Part shown: positions 56,869 through 63,707 of the stretch, one piece after another
Layout of the letters: each line of letters opens with the position of its first letter
Position numbering within the stretch: position 1 is the stretch's first letter
Assembly: GCF_022348165.1 (NCBI RefSeq)
Contig: NZ_JAKRFI010000001.1
Coordinates: 620,001 to 684,000 of the forward strand
Reading direction: 5' to 3'
Source of the DNA: Halomonas sp. McH1-25
Lineage (GTDB): Bacteria; Pseudomonadota; Gammaproteobacteria; Pseudomonadales; Halomonadaceae
Length of the DNA stretch: 64,000 nucleotides
The notes under the pieces: generated by a model
What the model was told of the DNA's origin: nothing
What the model saw: the letters and a program-made list of their open reading frames with translations, nothing else
The model's database searches: none
Made by a program: the position numbers and the translations under genes

Positions 56869-57900
56869 TCAATGCTTTAGCTGATTTAGTCCCTCGGAAG
56901 CTATCCCTTTGGTCGCAGTTTGGTCGCATATGCGCGGCAGCTTATTTGCTACCTGATCCAGTCTCGAATCGAACATATGCGCGTATCTCGACGTGACGAC
57001 GAGACTGCTATGACCCAGCAATGCCTGCACGGTCGTCATGACCTCCCCGGCCTCGGCCAGCATCGACGCATACGTGTGTCGCAGGTCGTGAAAGCGCAGA
57101 TCCTCGCGGCCTATCGCCTTCCTTGCCTTCTCGAACGCCATGCGTAGCTGATGCCCGTCCGTCTGGAATGGCAGGTTCTCCACCAGATACCCGCCATCCT
57201 CCGGTAGCGGCACGATTCGCGCCTTGCCGCTCTTGGTCTGTCCTGGTCGCAGGATGATGCGGCCACCCTGTATATTGCTCGGGTCGAGCGTGAACAGTTC
57301 GCCACGCCTCAAGCCCGTCAGCGCTGCCAGGGTAATGACTCGCCTTTCCTCCCTGTACTTGTCTGGCACGGCCAGAATAAGCGCCCTGACCTCTTCCTCG
57401 GTCAGGTACACATGCCGCTCGTTCTTCGGGTTCGGCTTGCTCAGCTTGCCGTCCAGTGGTAGGTCGATCCAATCCCACTCCTTGTACGCCAGTGACAAAA
57501 CGCGCTTTACTACCTGGATGCGGTTGTTGATCGTCGATTGGCTCTTGCCGGCCTTACGGAGATCACGCTGCATCCTCCGCGCTGCGTCGAGCGTCGCCTG
57601 CCCGACCAGCGCATCCGGCGCGTTCTCATCGAACCATTCCGCCACCTTCACGATGTTGCTGGCCTGGCTTGTGGTGTCGTACTCCTCGATCCACTTGTCC
57701 AGGCCTTCCATGAAGGTGTACTTCGGTCGCCGCCCCATCTGGCCATTGAAAACGGCCTCGCCTATCTCGGTTCTGCGCTTCTGCGCGTATTGTTCTGCTT
57801 CGCTCTCTGTTGCAAACGTTGTTTGATAGCGTTTGCATCCACTCGTCTCAGTGACGACCCACCTCTGGCGGGACGCTCGATAACGGACTGTGACGCCCAT
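56869..57900 (-). CDS. int: Tyrosine-recombinase integrase
   Basis: A 343-residue phage-type integrase. An arm-binding region (RYRASRQRWVVTETSGCKRY) and a SAM-like core-binding domain come first; the catalytic domain has R in LTGLRRGELFT, HxxR in FHDLRHTYASMLAEAG, the later H in LLGHSSL and Y in VTSRYAHMF. The ATG at 57900 follows GAAGGAACG. It sits with its stop 5 nt from tRNA-Leu, as usual for tRNA integrators, and its start overlaps the upstream excisionase-like gene by 139 nt. Confidence 0.95.
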   Translation of the reverse strand: MGVTVRYRASRQRWVVTETSGCKRYQTTFATESEAEQYAQKRRTEIGEAVFNGQMGRRPKYTFMEGLDKWIEEYDTTSQASNIVKVAEWFDENAPDALVGQATLDAARRMQRDLRKAGKSQSTINNRIQVVKRVLSLAYKEWDWIDLPLDGKLSKPNPKNERHVYLTEEEVRALILAVPDKYREERRVITLAALTGLRRGELFTLDPSNIQGGRIILRPGQTKSGKARIVPLPEDGGYLVENLPFQTDGHQLRMAFEKARKAIGREDLRFHDLRHTYASMLAEAGEVMTTVQALLGHSSLVVTSRYAHMFDSRLDQVANKLPRICDQTATKGIASEGLNQLKH

Positions 57901-58085
57901 CGTTCCTTCTCCCCTTCGGCGGGGCCGCGCTTGCATCGCTCAATGTATGCCTGCACGGCCTCCGGCTCAAATCTGACGTTACCGCCCAGCTCGATGAAAC
58001 CGATCTGCTCCTTGAGTGCGTACGCCTTGGAAAGACTGATACCAAGGCGCTCGGCAAGATCAGATGCTGTCAGCAGTTGCCCCAT
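57762..58085 (-). CDS. Excisionase/AlpA-like helix-turn-helix protein
   Basis: A 107-residue protein with a MerR/AlpA-type DNA-binding domain: MGQLLTASDLAERLGISLSK, then AYALKEQIGFIELGG and VRFEPEAVQAYIERC. The basic C-terminal tail (about 40 residues) is read from a segment that also encodes the integrase N-terminus in another frame. Its position before int suggests a recombination directionality factor or a regulator of int. Ribosome site GGGAGAACC before the ATG. Confidence 0.8.
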   Translation of the reverse strand: MGQLLTASDLAERLGISLSKAYALKEQIGFIELGGNVRFEPEAVQAYIERCKRGPAEGEKERWASQSVIERPARGGSSLRRVDANAIKQRLQQRAKQNNTRRSAEPR

Positions 58086-58620
58086 CTCGGTTCTCCCATT
58101 CAACTTCTGGTGCCGCCGAGCGGCTGCGGGTAATAACTTCAACAGGGCGCGGCAAGTGAACCCAGGCGCGGTCAGCCCTGATATTCGCAATAGTGGTTTT
58201 GGAAACACTGAGACGGGCGGCAATTTGCTTATCCCCGTACCCTCGAAAAATGAGATACAAGACGATCTCTACATCAAGGTCGTTCAGCACCGAGTTGGCG
58301 TTCTTCTTCCCCCTGTTCCGGATGACCGGTTTTCTACGCTTCAATTGCGCATCATGCTGGTTCTCTTTTGGAGTCCCTAGCCATAGGTGGTGCGGGTTGA
58401 CGCATGAAGGGTTATCACACGAGTGACACACGAACTTGTCGTCAGGCAGCTCGCCGTAATGCAGCAGATATGCGACTCTCGTCGCCTTTCTGACTTTGCC
58501 ATCGATGCGCAAACGGCCATATCCGTATTGCGTTGCCTTTTTCCAGGGCCAACATTCCTCATGCTCTCCCCTGTCAAAGGCAGCCTCAAAACGCGCAATG
58601 TCTGTTGGCGTGATATTCAT
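58060..58620 (-). CDS. HNH endonuclease
   Basis: A 186-residue protein. The HNH core is in the middle third (CWPWKKATQYGYGRLRIDGK, VCHSCDNPSCVNPHHLWLGT, PKENQHDA) with the zinc cysteines and the catalytic histidines. The C-terminal part has a resolvase-like helix-turn-helix (DKQIAARLSVSKTTIANIRA). This layout is common in phage-borne homing-type nucleases. Strong ribosome site CGGAGGAGCG. A terminator cassette lies just upstream. Confidence 0.9.
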   Translation of the reverse strand: MNITPTDIARFEAAFDRGEHEECWPWKKATQYGYGRLRIDGKVRKATRVAYLLHYGELPDDKFVCHSCDNPSCVNPHHLWLGTPKENQHDAQLKRRKPVIRNRGKKNANSVLNDLDVEIVLYLIFRGYGDKQIAARLSVSKTTIANIRADRAWVHLPRPVEVITRSRSAAPEVEWENRDGATADSI

Positions 58621-58640
58621 CGCTCCTCCGAATTTCTGGC

Positions 58641-58664
58641 AAAAAAAAGCCGCTCGTGGCGGCT
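58641..58664 (-). terminator. Phage terminator cassette, copy 1
   Basis: On the minus strand AGCCGC/GCGGCT with a 5-nt loop is followed by a run of eight T, then GCC and the next ribosome site. It shares its flanks with two other copies. Confidence 0.85.
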
Positions 58665-58673
58665 GTGTTTCAA

Positions 58674-58889
58674 TCAGGCGGGCTTGATGTGCTTGCCTAT
58701 CTCAAGGCTTCCTGAGTCGATCATTCGTCGGCATCGCTTGCAGTTCACCTTGTCGGGATCGGTGGTTAGCCAGAAGGTGCTGGGCTTACTGCCGCACCAA
58801 GCGCGCATGGAATCCACGTACCATGCGTATTGGGGCGGGTCGAAATCGCCATGTGGCAGATATTCCGCTCGTTTCAGGTGATAGGCCAT
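58674..58889 (-). CDS. Small phage protein with cysteine pairs
   Basis: A 71-residue protein that I do not recognise (MAYHLKRAEYLPHGDFDPPQ, then TTDPDKVNCKRCRRMIDSGS). A CxxC near the end and a single C earlier could bind a metal. The ATG at 58889 has CTGGAGGAAAC. It lies between two terminator cassettes, so its level can be set separately. Confidence 0.65.
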   Translation of the reverse strand: MAYHLKRAEYLPHGDFDPPQYAWYVDSMRAWCGSKPSTFWLTTDPDKVNCKRCRRMIDSGSLEIGKHIKPA

Positions 58890-58900
58890 GTTTCCTCCAG

Positions 58901-58926
58901 GCAAAAGAAAACCGCCTCTCGGGCGG
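58901..58926 (-). terminator. Phage terminator cassette, copy 2
   Basis: Stem CCGCC (58912-58916)/GGCGG (58922-58926) with TTTTCTTTTGCC after it on the minus strand, then AGGAG of the next gene. Confidence 0.75.
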
Positions 58927-58957
58927 CTGTGTTCAATATCGGTATTTCGATAACGGT

Positions 58958-59404
58958 CTAGGCTGGCGTGGCTGCCTCTACAGGCACGGCATCCTCGAAG
59001 TTCACCAGCAGCCAACTTTGCTTACCCTCATCCTCTGGCCGCTTGACCATGTAGCGGGCAATGCCGTGCTCGTCGATACCGTCAATGACGCCTTGCGTTA
59101 TCTGTGTGCCGACTGGATAGGGCGGCTGAATGTTGTTTTCCTCGAACCACTGTTGCACGGCCTGGCGGTGTATGTGGTCAACGCGAATGCCAATGGTGTC
59201 GAGCTCGTCGATGAACTCCCGGTCCAGTTCGTAGCCGTAATCCCAGCCTTCCCACTTGGCCAGCTCAATGGCCAGTTCCATCCCATCCATGTGATTGCGA
59301 TAGTGCTTGGGAAGAATGTCGGGATCGCCAATTTCGTACTCACGGGCAATCTCGTCGGTGACTTGGCGGATCATTTCGTCGGTAATCGGTGGGCGCTTCT
59401 GCAT
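58958..59404 (-). CDS. Phage hypothetical protein
   Basis: A 148-residue acidic protein that I do not recognise. It has a helical N-terminal half (ITDEMIRQVTDEIAREYEIG) and a C-terminal half with a WLLVNFEDAVPVEAATPA tail that looks strand-like. The ATG at 59404 is set by CAAGGAGAA; the frame is open further upstream but that part runs over terminator copy 3. Confidence 0.65.
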   Translation of the reverse strand: MQKRPPITDEMIRQVTDEIAREYEIGDPDILPKHYRNHMDGMELAIELAKWEGWDYGYELDREFIDELDTIGIRVDHIHRQAVQQWFEENNIQPPYPVGTQITQGVIDGIDEHGIARYMVKRPEDEGKQSWLLVNFEDAVPVEAATPA

Positions 59405-59420
59405 TGCTTTTCTCCTTGGC

Positions 59421-59444
59421 AAAATAAAAGCCCCATGCGGGGCT
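59421..59444 (-). terminator. Phage terminator cassette, copy 3
   Basis: Stem AGCCCC/GGGGCT with an ATGC loop, followed on the minus strand by TTTTATTTTGCC and the next ribosome site. Confidence 0.8.
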
Positions 59445-59465
59445 GTGTTCGGTGTGGGTGGTTGG

Positions 59466-59738
59466 CTACTGCCGATCCAACTCGCGCATAATTTCCTCAA
59501 CCTCGCCCCATCGCTTGACGTTGGCTTGGTGACGCCCTGTCTGCCATGCCGAAAGCCGTCCGTAATAGAAGCCTGTTAGGCTCATACAGAGAGCGGCCAT
59601 GAACTGGAAGGGCCATATGCTCGGCCAGTCCTCTACAATTACACCAACTCCGGCAACCGCAGCGGTAGCGAGCATGAGGCAGCCGATAACACGCCCAGTC
59701 CGGGCCGACCTTTTGAAGCCTCGGTAAATGCTGTCCAT
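59466..59738 (-). CDS. Small phage membrane protein
   Basis: A 90-residue protein with two hydrophobic helices (VIGCLMLATAAVAGVGVIV and FQFMAALCMSLTGFYYG) and a basic start. The ATG at 59738 overlaps the previous stop by 1 nt and has GGGGAGGGG upstream; a GTG 3 nt earlier is possible. It could be a holin-like or superinfection membrane protein, but nothing else supports that. Confidence 0.6.
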   Translation of the reverse strand: MDSIYRGFKRSARTGRVIGCLMLATAAVAGVGVIVEDWPSIWPFQFMAALCMSLTGFYYGRLSAWQTGRHQANVKRWGEVEEIMRELDRQ

Positions 59739-60004
59739 CACCCCTCCCCGCTCTCTGCCGCCTTTACCCGCTCAACCACGCTCGGCGATGCGGAGATAAG
59801 CTGCACTTCCGACGGCTTTTCTTCCATGCCGAACATGCTTCCGAACAGCCCGACGGTTGATCGCTCACTGGTCACGATGATCGTCTCGTCGCCCTTCCTG
59901 AGCTTCGTCATACCCTCCCATTCCGACTCCTTCTGCCAGCCTGGCTCTTCCTTGCCGCCAATGGTCAGCGTGTAGATACGCTCTGGCTTGATTGCTAGCT
60001 TCAT
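59738..60004 (-). CDS. Phage hypothetical protein
   Basis: An 88-residue soluble protein, unrecognised (MKLAIKPERIYTLTIGGKEE, then KLRKGDETIIVTSERSTVGL). Strand-rich with a helical end. Its ATG overlaps the stop of the preceding gene by 4 nt (ATGA), one of a chain of coupled early genes. Confidence 0.6.
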   Translation of the reverse strand: MKLAIKPERIYTLTIGGKEEPGWQKESEWEGMTKLRKGDETIIVTSERSTVGLFGSMFGMEEKPSEVQLISASPSVVERVKAAESGEG

Positions 60005-60288
60005 AGTCTTTCCTCGCTCTCAGTAAACACCGCCAGGCTCTCGTCAAACACCCGCACTTGCTCTGCCGTCAGCGGCTCCGGCGCATTGGCTCCGTCGCGC
60101 CAGTCCTCGACCTCAAGCCCTAGTGACTCACCAAGCCGCCTCGCAAGCTCCACATCGATGTCGGCATTGATGTCCTTGCGCAGCGTCATGCCATGGCCCC
60201 ATAGTTCGATCTGCTCGACCTTTCGCACGCTGCCGTCAGGGTTGCCATATTCAGCGGTGACGAGCGTGATTCGGCGCCAGTCGTTCAT
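60001..60288 (-). CDS. Phage hypothetical protein
   Basis: A 95-residue acidic protein, unrecognised (MNDWRRITLVTAEYGNPDGS, then VELARRLGESLGLEVEDWRD). Coupled by ATGA overlaps on both sides. Confidence 0.6.
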   Translation of the reverse strand: MNDWRRITLVTAEYGNPDGSVRKVEQIELWGHGMTLRKDINADIDVELARRLGESLGLEVEDWRDGANAPEPLTAEQVRVFDESLAVFTESEERL

Positions 60289-60467
60289 GCCAACTCCTTG
60301 CGCTTCCTGATCTCTGCGCGTTTGATTTCGCAGTCCAGACGGTCAGCAAATATCAGCGGATACCCGTTCTCATGGACGTTGCACCACTTGCCTTGGCTAT
60401 AAACTTGAATGCCGAACATCTCCCGCATCTTCTCCGCGTCGAGCCACCTTGATACGCGTGTTCTCAC
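60285..60467 (-). CDS. Small phage protein
   Basis: A 60-residue basic protein, unrecognised (WCNVHENGYPLIFADRLDCE). I choose the GTG at 60467, which overlaps the upstream stop by 4 nt (GTGA), because the frame beyond it reads through the neighbouring gene without protein-like character. Confidence 0.55.
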   Translation of the reverse strand: MRTRVSRWLDAEKMREMFGIQVYSQGKWCNVHENGYPLIFADRLDCEIKRAEIRKRKELA

Positions 60468-60997
60468 TCCCCCTCCCCGCGCTCTAGCGCTTCCTCGCTC
60501 ACCCGCGTCATCTTGCGCAGGAACTCGCCCAGAGTTTTCGACCACAGCCGGCCATCTTCGCCCCGGTAGGTCACTGTGACTGGATATTCGGGCCGGCCGC
60601 TGTCCATGTTGGAAACCGACTCGACGCGGTACAGCGCACCGTTCTTGTGTCGGTACGACTCCCATACCTTGGGTAGCTCGCTTTCGCGGTATGGCTTATC
60701 ACCCTGCTTGTCCGGCCTCACGCACGGCTTGCCGAAATGCTCCATCAGGTCGCACATTGCCTGCTGTGAGTGATAGCGCCCCTTGGCACTGACGAATCGC
60801 GCTGCCAATCGCTCAACGTGGTGGAGACGATCAATCTCGTCTGCCGCTTGATTCAGTTTGGCCATGGCTTCCCGCATCATGGCTCTATCGTCGTGCGGCT
60901 CGCCCTGTACCAGCGTTCCGTTCAGTCTGTTCTCAAGCCAGTTGGCCGCGCCTCGATACCAGTTGCCGCCCTGCGCATTGCACTTCATCTCACCCAT
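60464..60997 (-). CDS. Phage protein with DUF1653-like C-terminus
   Basis: A 177-residue protein. The N-terminal part is helical (MREAMAKLNQAADEIDRLHH). The last third (VWESYRHKNGALYRVESVSN and PVTVTYRGEDGRLWSKTLGE) has the pattern of DUF1653 domains: a Y-H-x-x-G-x-x-Y start, VTYR and a closing LWSKTLGEF. Function unknown. Overlaps the upstream gene by 13 nt. Confidence 0.65.
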   Translation of the reverse strand: MGEMKCNAQGGNWYRGAANWLENRLNGTLVQGEPHDDRAMMREAMAKLNQAADEIDRLHHVERLAARFVSAKGRYHSQQAMCDLMEHFGKPCVRPDKQGDKPYRESELPKVWESYRHKNGALYRVESVSNMDSGRPEYPVTVTYRGEDGRLWSKTLGEFLRKMTRVSEEALERGEGE

Positions 60998-61200
60998 TCC
61001 CGCCTCTCCTTTTCCATTGCCAGTTCGTGCTCGAGCGTCCGTACCCGCGCTTCCAGCCGCCGATTGATCGTCCGAAGGTTGTCTTCCTCATGCTCCGTCA
61101 CCGCCTGCAGCGGCCTGCAGCACGAGCTACAGCGATGCCGCTCGTCATAGCCTCCCGGTGGCCGTATGCCGTGTTCGGGGCATTTGTAATGGGTGGTCAT
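60985..61200 (-). CDS. Small phage zinc-finger/coiled-coil protein
   Basis: A 71-residue protein with three cysteines and a histidine in the first half (YKCPEHG, HRCSSCCR) that could hold zinc, and a charged coiled coil in the second half (NRRLEARVRTLEHELAMEKE). Unrecognised; coupled to the upstream gene by ATGA. Confidence 0.6.
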   Translation of the reverse strand: MTTHYKCPEHGIRPPGGYDERHRCSSCCRPLQAVTEHEEDNLRTINRRLEARVRTLEHELAMEKERREWVR

Positions 61201-61502
61201 GCTCGCGCCCTCTTGTTGTTGGCGATGATCTGCGCGATCTCCTCTAGCGGCCTGTCGCGCTGCTCAGGATGCCGGCGGCGCCATGAATCGATGGAGTCGC
61301 AGTTGATGCCGTAGCGCTTGGCTATTAATGTGCGCGTTTCTCTGCCTCGTCCGTACAGCGGACGAGTTGCCGCCTCCCTCTCGCTCAGCCCTAGGCGATG
61401 GACACGCTGCCAATACGTGTTCTCGCTGATGCCGTTATCCCTGGCGACCTTGAGCCAATCGACTTCCTTGTCTTTGCCCGTGGCGCGATAAAGCATCTTC
61501 AT
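61197..61502 (-). CDS. Phage DNA-binding-like protein
   Basis: A 101-residue basic protein with two helix-turn-helix-like stretches (VARDNGISENTYWQRVHRLG and LIAKRYGINCDSIDSWRRRH). It may bind DNA; I do not recognise the family. A strong CTGGAGGG precedes the ATG at 61502, and a terminator lies just upstream of that. Confidence 0.65.
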   Translation of the reverse strand: MKMLYRATGKDKEVDWLKVARDNGISENTYWQRVHRLGLSEREAATRPLYGRGRETRTLIAKRYGINCDSIDSWRRRHPEQRDRPLEEIAQIIANNKRARA

Positions 61503-61520
61503 AGCACCCTCCAGATACGA

Positions 61521-61539
61521 AAAAACCGCCAGTTGGCGG
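61521..61539 (-). terminator. Phage terminator
   Basis: Stem CCGCC/GGCGG with an AGTT loop, followed by six T on the minus strand. A direct repeat AGATACG lies on each side (61513-61519, 61544-61550). Confidence 0.75.
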
Positions 61540-61574
61540 CATCAGATACGTTGCTTTTTCAGCGGGAATGCAGT

Positions 61575-61892
61575 TTATGTGTTGCTTGGGTCGGGTATGG
61601 CGTCGAGCATGGCCAGGTACATATTCGCCTGAAAGTGTCCGTGTCCGCCGCGAATCGGTTTCGGATGAGCGCCGGCCTCACGCATTTCGAAAGTTGCCTT
61701 TGCCGGAACGACCACCGCCATTACCTCGCCCGCCTCGTTGCGATACCGCGTGCCTATGGGTGGGGCTTCGTCGGGCGACGGGATACGCGGGCCGATCTCG
61801 TCTACGTACATCATCGATCCGTCATCGGTGTGCAGAGGCGCCCATTCGTCGCCAAGTCTGCACCAGTAGTATCCCTCCTTACGCTCACTCAT
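61575..61892 (-). CDS. Phage hypothetical protein
   Basis: A 105-residue protein, unrecognised. The start is MSERKEGYYWCRLGDEWAPL, a length-typical phage protein of mixed strands; PIGTRYRNEAGEVMAVVVPA is the most conserved-looking part. Its ATG overlaps the stop of the upstream small gene by 8 nt, with GGAGGTGGGTG upstream. Confidence 0.6.
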   Translation of the reverse strand: MSERKEGYYWCRLGDEWAPLHTDDGSMMYVDEIGPRIPSPDEAPPIGTRYRNEAGEVMAVVVPAKATFEMREAGAHPKPIRGGHGHFQANMYLAMLDAIPDPSNT

Positions 61893-62055
61893 CACCCACC
61901 TCCGCCATTCTCTCCACATCCGCCGCAAACTGCCGCCCAGCCTCGAACGGCCTCTGTATCCGTATCGGATCGCCGCATGTCGTGCAGCGGTCGGCTGAAT
62001 TGAACCAGCCTGGCCACGACGGGCCGCAAGTCGGGCAGTAGAATTCTTCGCTCAC
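61885..62055 (-). CDS. Small phage zinc-ribbon protein
   Basis: A 56-residue frame starting at the GTG at 62055 with TTGGAGATACGA upstream. It has two cysteine pairs (FYCPTCG and DRCTTCG), a standard zinc ribbon, then a helix. It overlaps both neighbours by 4 and 8 nt, which supports real translation. Too short to assign to a family. Confidence 0.65.
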   Translation of the reverse strand: MSEEFYCPTCGPSWPGWFNSADRCTTCGDPIRIQRPFEAGRQFAADVERMAEVGDE

Positions 62056-62240
62056 TCTCGTATCTCCAATTTCCTGAATTGCCCCGCGCTATCCGCCAGC
62101 CGATACTTCGGTTTTCCTTTGCTGCATGCGCGGCAGCAATAGTTTCTGCCGTGCCGGGTCGGGAAGTCCGGATGCGCCGGCTTGAAATACCGCTCGTGCT
62201 TGACCTTGTGGCAGTCGGTGCAGAGTAGGCGGCGGGTCAT
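62052..62240 (-). CDS. Small phage zinc-finger protein
   Basis: A 62-residue basic protein with two CxxC pairs (LLCTDCHKVKHERYF and YCCRACSKGKPKYR), close to the pattern of small phage zinc or HNH-like fingers. The ATG at 62240 overlaps the upstream small gene by 4 nt and the downstream GTG by 4 nt. Confidence 0.65.
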   Translation of the reverse strand: MTRRLLCTDCHKVKHERYFKPAHPDFPTRHGRNYCCRACSKGKPKYRLADSAGQFRKLEIRE

Positions 62241-62359
62241 CTTCCGGTGCTGCCCAGCGCGCCCGTTCCGCGTAACGTGTCGGGCAGGTAGTCCACTGCG
62301 ATAAGCGGCCCCGTAGAGCAGCGCTCAATGATTAGTCGGAATTTATGTTGTGATAGCAT
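62237..62359 (-). CDS. Very small phage protein (40 aa)
   Basis: A 40-residue frame starting MLSQHKFRLIIERCSTGPLI. An AAGGATATTGC ribosome site lies before the ATG at 62359; it overlaps the end of the HNH-AP2 gene, and its stop overlaps the next ATG by 4 nt. Without it there would be an unusual 91-nt gap in a chain of overlapping genes. Unrecognised. Confidence 0.5.
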   Translation of the reverse strand: MLSQHKFRLIIERCSTGPLIAVDYLPDTLRGTGALGSTGR

Positions 62360-62916
62360 GCAATATCCTTTCCGTGTCCTGATGAAAAACCGAGCTTCTC
62401 CCGGTAGGCAATAACCACCCTCTCCGCCTCATCCTTGTCGTCGTAATACCCAAGGCTATGAGTTTTTCCGTTGATCTTTACTCCTGTTCGCCATTTTCCG
62501 TAATGCTTATGCCAACCAACCCCCGTAACACCGGACGTGTTTGTAGTCAGCCTGCTTTTGTTGAGTTTGTTGATTAAATGGCCATCTCTCAGGTTGCTCC
62601 ACCGGTTATCTGTGGCATCTCTATTGATGTGATCGATGTCTTCTGGTGGTTGATCACCTGTCATATATATCCATGCAAGGCGATGCTCTCTACGAACCCT
62701 GCCTTTCACATGGATTTGCCTTAATCGATAGCCTTTTCCGCTTATCTTGACGGTTCCAGCACGCTTTCCAGCAAACCTAGTATTCCATCTCTTGAAAGAG
62801 CGATAGTTAGCGAAATATTCTTCAGTCCTATGCAGCCAGGTAAAGACACCTGTTTCTGGGTTGTAATGAAGAACTCGCTTAATATCTTCCTGGGTTAAAT
62901 CAACCGTACAAGACAT
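62332..62916 (-). CDS. HNH homing endonuclease with AP2-like domain
   Basis: A 194-residue protein. The HNH part is in EHRLAWIYMTGDQPPEDIDH followed by INRDATDNRWSNLR; the C-terminal SGVTGVGWHKHYGKWRTGVK, then SLGYYDDKDEAERVV is an AP2-type DNA-binding domain. This pair marks free-standing homing nucleases of phages. Codon use is clearly more AT-rich than in the flanking genes, so it is probably a separate arrival. It sits 1 nt after the MazG-like gene's stop. Confidence 0.9.
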   Translation of the reverse strand: MSCTVDLTQEDIKRVLHYNPETGVFTWLHRTEEYFANYRSFKRWNTRFAGKRAGTVKISGKGYRLRQIHVKGRVRREHRLAWIYMTGDQPPEDIDHINRDATDNRWSNLRDGHLINKLNKSRLTTNTSGVTGVGWHKHYGKWRTGVKINGKTHSLGYYDDKDEAERVVIAYREKLGFSSGHGKDIACYHNINSD

Positions 62917-62917
62917 G

Positions 62918-63346
62918 CTATTCCTCCTTCACAAACAAACCACCTACCATCCGCCCCTTGCGATTCTTGATAACCTGATAAGCCGATTCTAGGCACTCGC
63001 CCAGCGTCCACCCGTGCATATGGGCTTGCAGGATCAGCGTTACGGTGATGTCGCCCAGCGCATCCTTGATCTCAGGTCGGTCGTGTATGGCCAGCGCCTC
63101 GCTCAATTCCCGCACTTCCTCGCACGTCTTGATGTGCTGGCTCTCTGGATTGGAGTGGTCGAAGATGCCGCGATCTTTGGCCCACTGAATGACGTCTTTC
63201 TCGCGTGCGATGGCTAGCATGTCTTTCCCTTCCTCGGTTACGTACCAAGCCCGAATGTCGGACAGATATAAAGAAACCGGCATATGGCCGGCTGCGTTAA
63301 TGCGACTGATAGCGGCGTCGCGCTCGGTGTATGTAGTGGCAATCAC
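62918..63346 (-). CDS. MazG-like nucleotide pyrophosphohydrolase
   Basis: A 142-residue protein. The second half (HIKTCEEVRELSEALAIHDR, EIKDALGDITVTLILQAHMH, LESAYQVIKNRKGRM) has the acidic helix pattern (EExxE, then DALGD) of MazG-type enzymes, which hydrolyse NTPs or ppGpp-like alarmones. I choose the GTG at 63346, which overlaps the DUF551 stop by 4 nt; the N-terminal 45 residues are extra and unrecognised. An ATG at 63220 with a good ribosome site could start a shorter form. Confidence 0.8.
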   Translation of the reverse strand: MIATTYTERDAAISRINAAGHMPVSLYLSDIRAWYVTEEGKDMLAIAREKDVIQWAKDRGIFDHSNPESQHIKTCEEVRELSEALAIHDRPEIKDALGDITVTLILQAHMHGWTLGECLESAYQVIKNRKGRMVGGLFVKEE

Positions 63347-63552
63347 CTGGGTGGCTCCGTCAAAGGCTTCCAGTGTGTTGGCTGGCACATCAGGCAACCC
63401 GCGAAGCCATCGCTCACTGGATAGGTTCCGTACTGAAAACGCCCGTTGCCCACCAAGAACGCCACCATCTGCTCTTTCGTGTCGCTGCAATACACTTGGA
63501 CGTCTACGCCCTTTGCAGGCATCCGCTCATCTACACTTACCCACTCGCTCAT
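63343..63552 (-). CDS. DUF551-type phage protein
   Basis: A 69-residue protein, MSEWVSVDERMPAKGVDVQV at the start and THWKPLTEPPR at the end, the two ends of the DUF551 family common in phages. Function unknown. Stop and start overlap with both neighbours. Confidence 0.82.
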   Translation of the reverse strand: MSEWVSVDERMPAKGVDVQVYCSDTKEQMVAFLVGNGRFQYGTYPVSDGFAGCLMCQPTHWKPLTEPPR

Positions 63553-63707
63553 GCCGCCTCTCCCTTCCGTAGCCTCTCGTTCTCCTTCCAGAGCCTGGCG
63601 TTCTCCTCGGCAAGCTCGGCCTTCTCGCGCTCCATCTCTTCAAGTCGTGTAATCAGTTGGTTGTTCAAGACATCGCTCGGGGTGGGTAATCGTTCTGCTA
63701 CGGTCAT
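63549..63707 (-). CDS. Small phage coiled-coil protein
   Basis: A 52-residue protein: MTVAERLPTPSDVLNNQLIT, then a charged coiled coil (EREKAELAEENARLWKENER). The ATG at 63707 follows AAGGAGGCC. It overlaps the DUF551 start by 4 nt. Unrecognised, of the type that serves as a phage regulator or adaptor. Confidence 0.6.
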   Translation of the reverse strand: MTVAERLPTPSDVLNNQLITRLEEMEREKAELAEENARLWKENERLRKGEAA

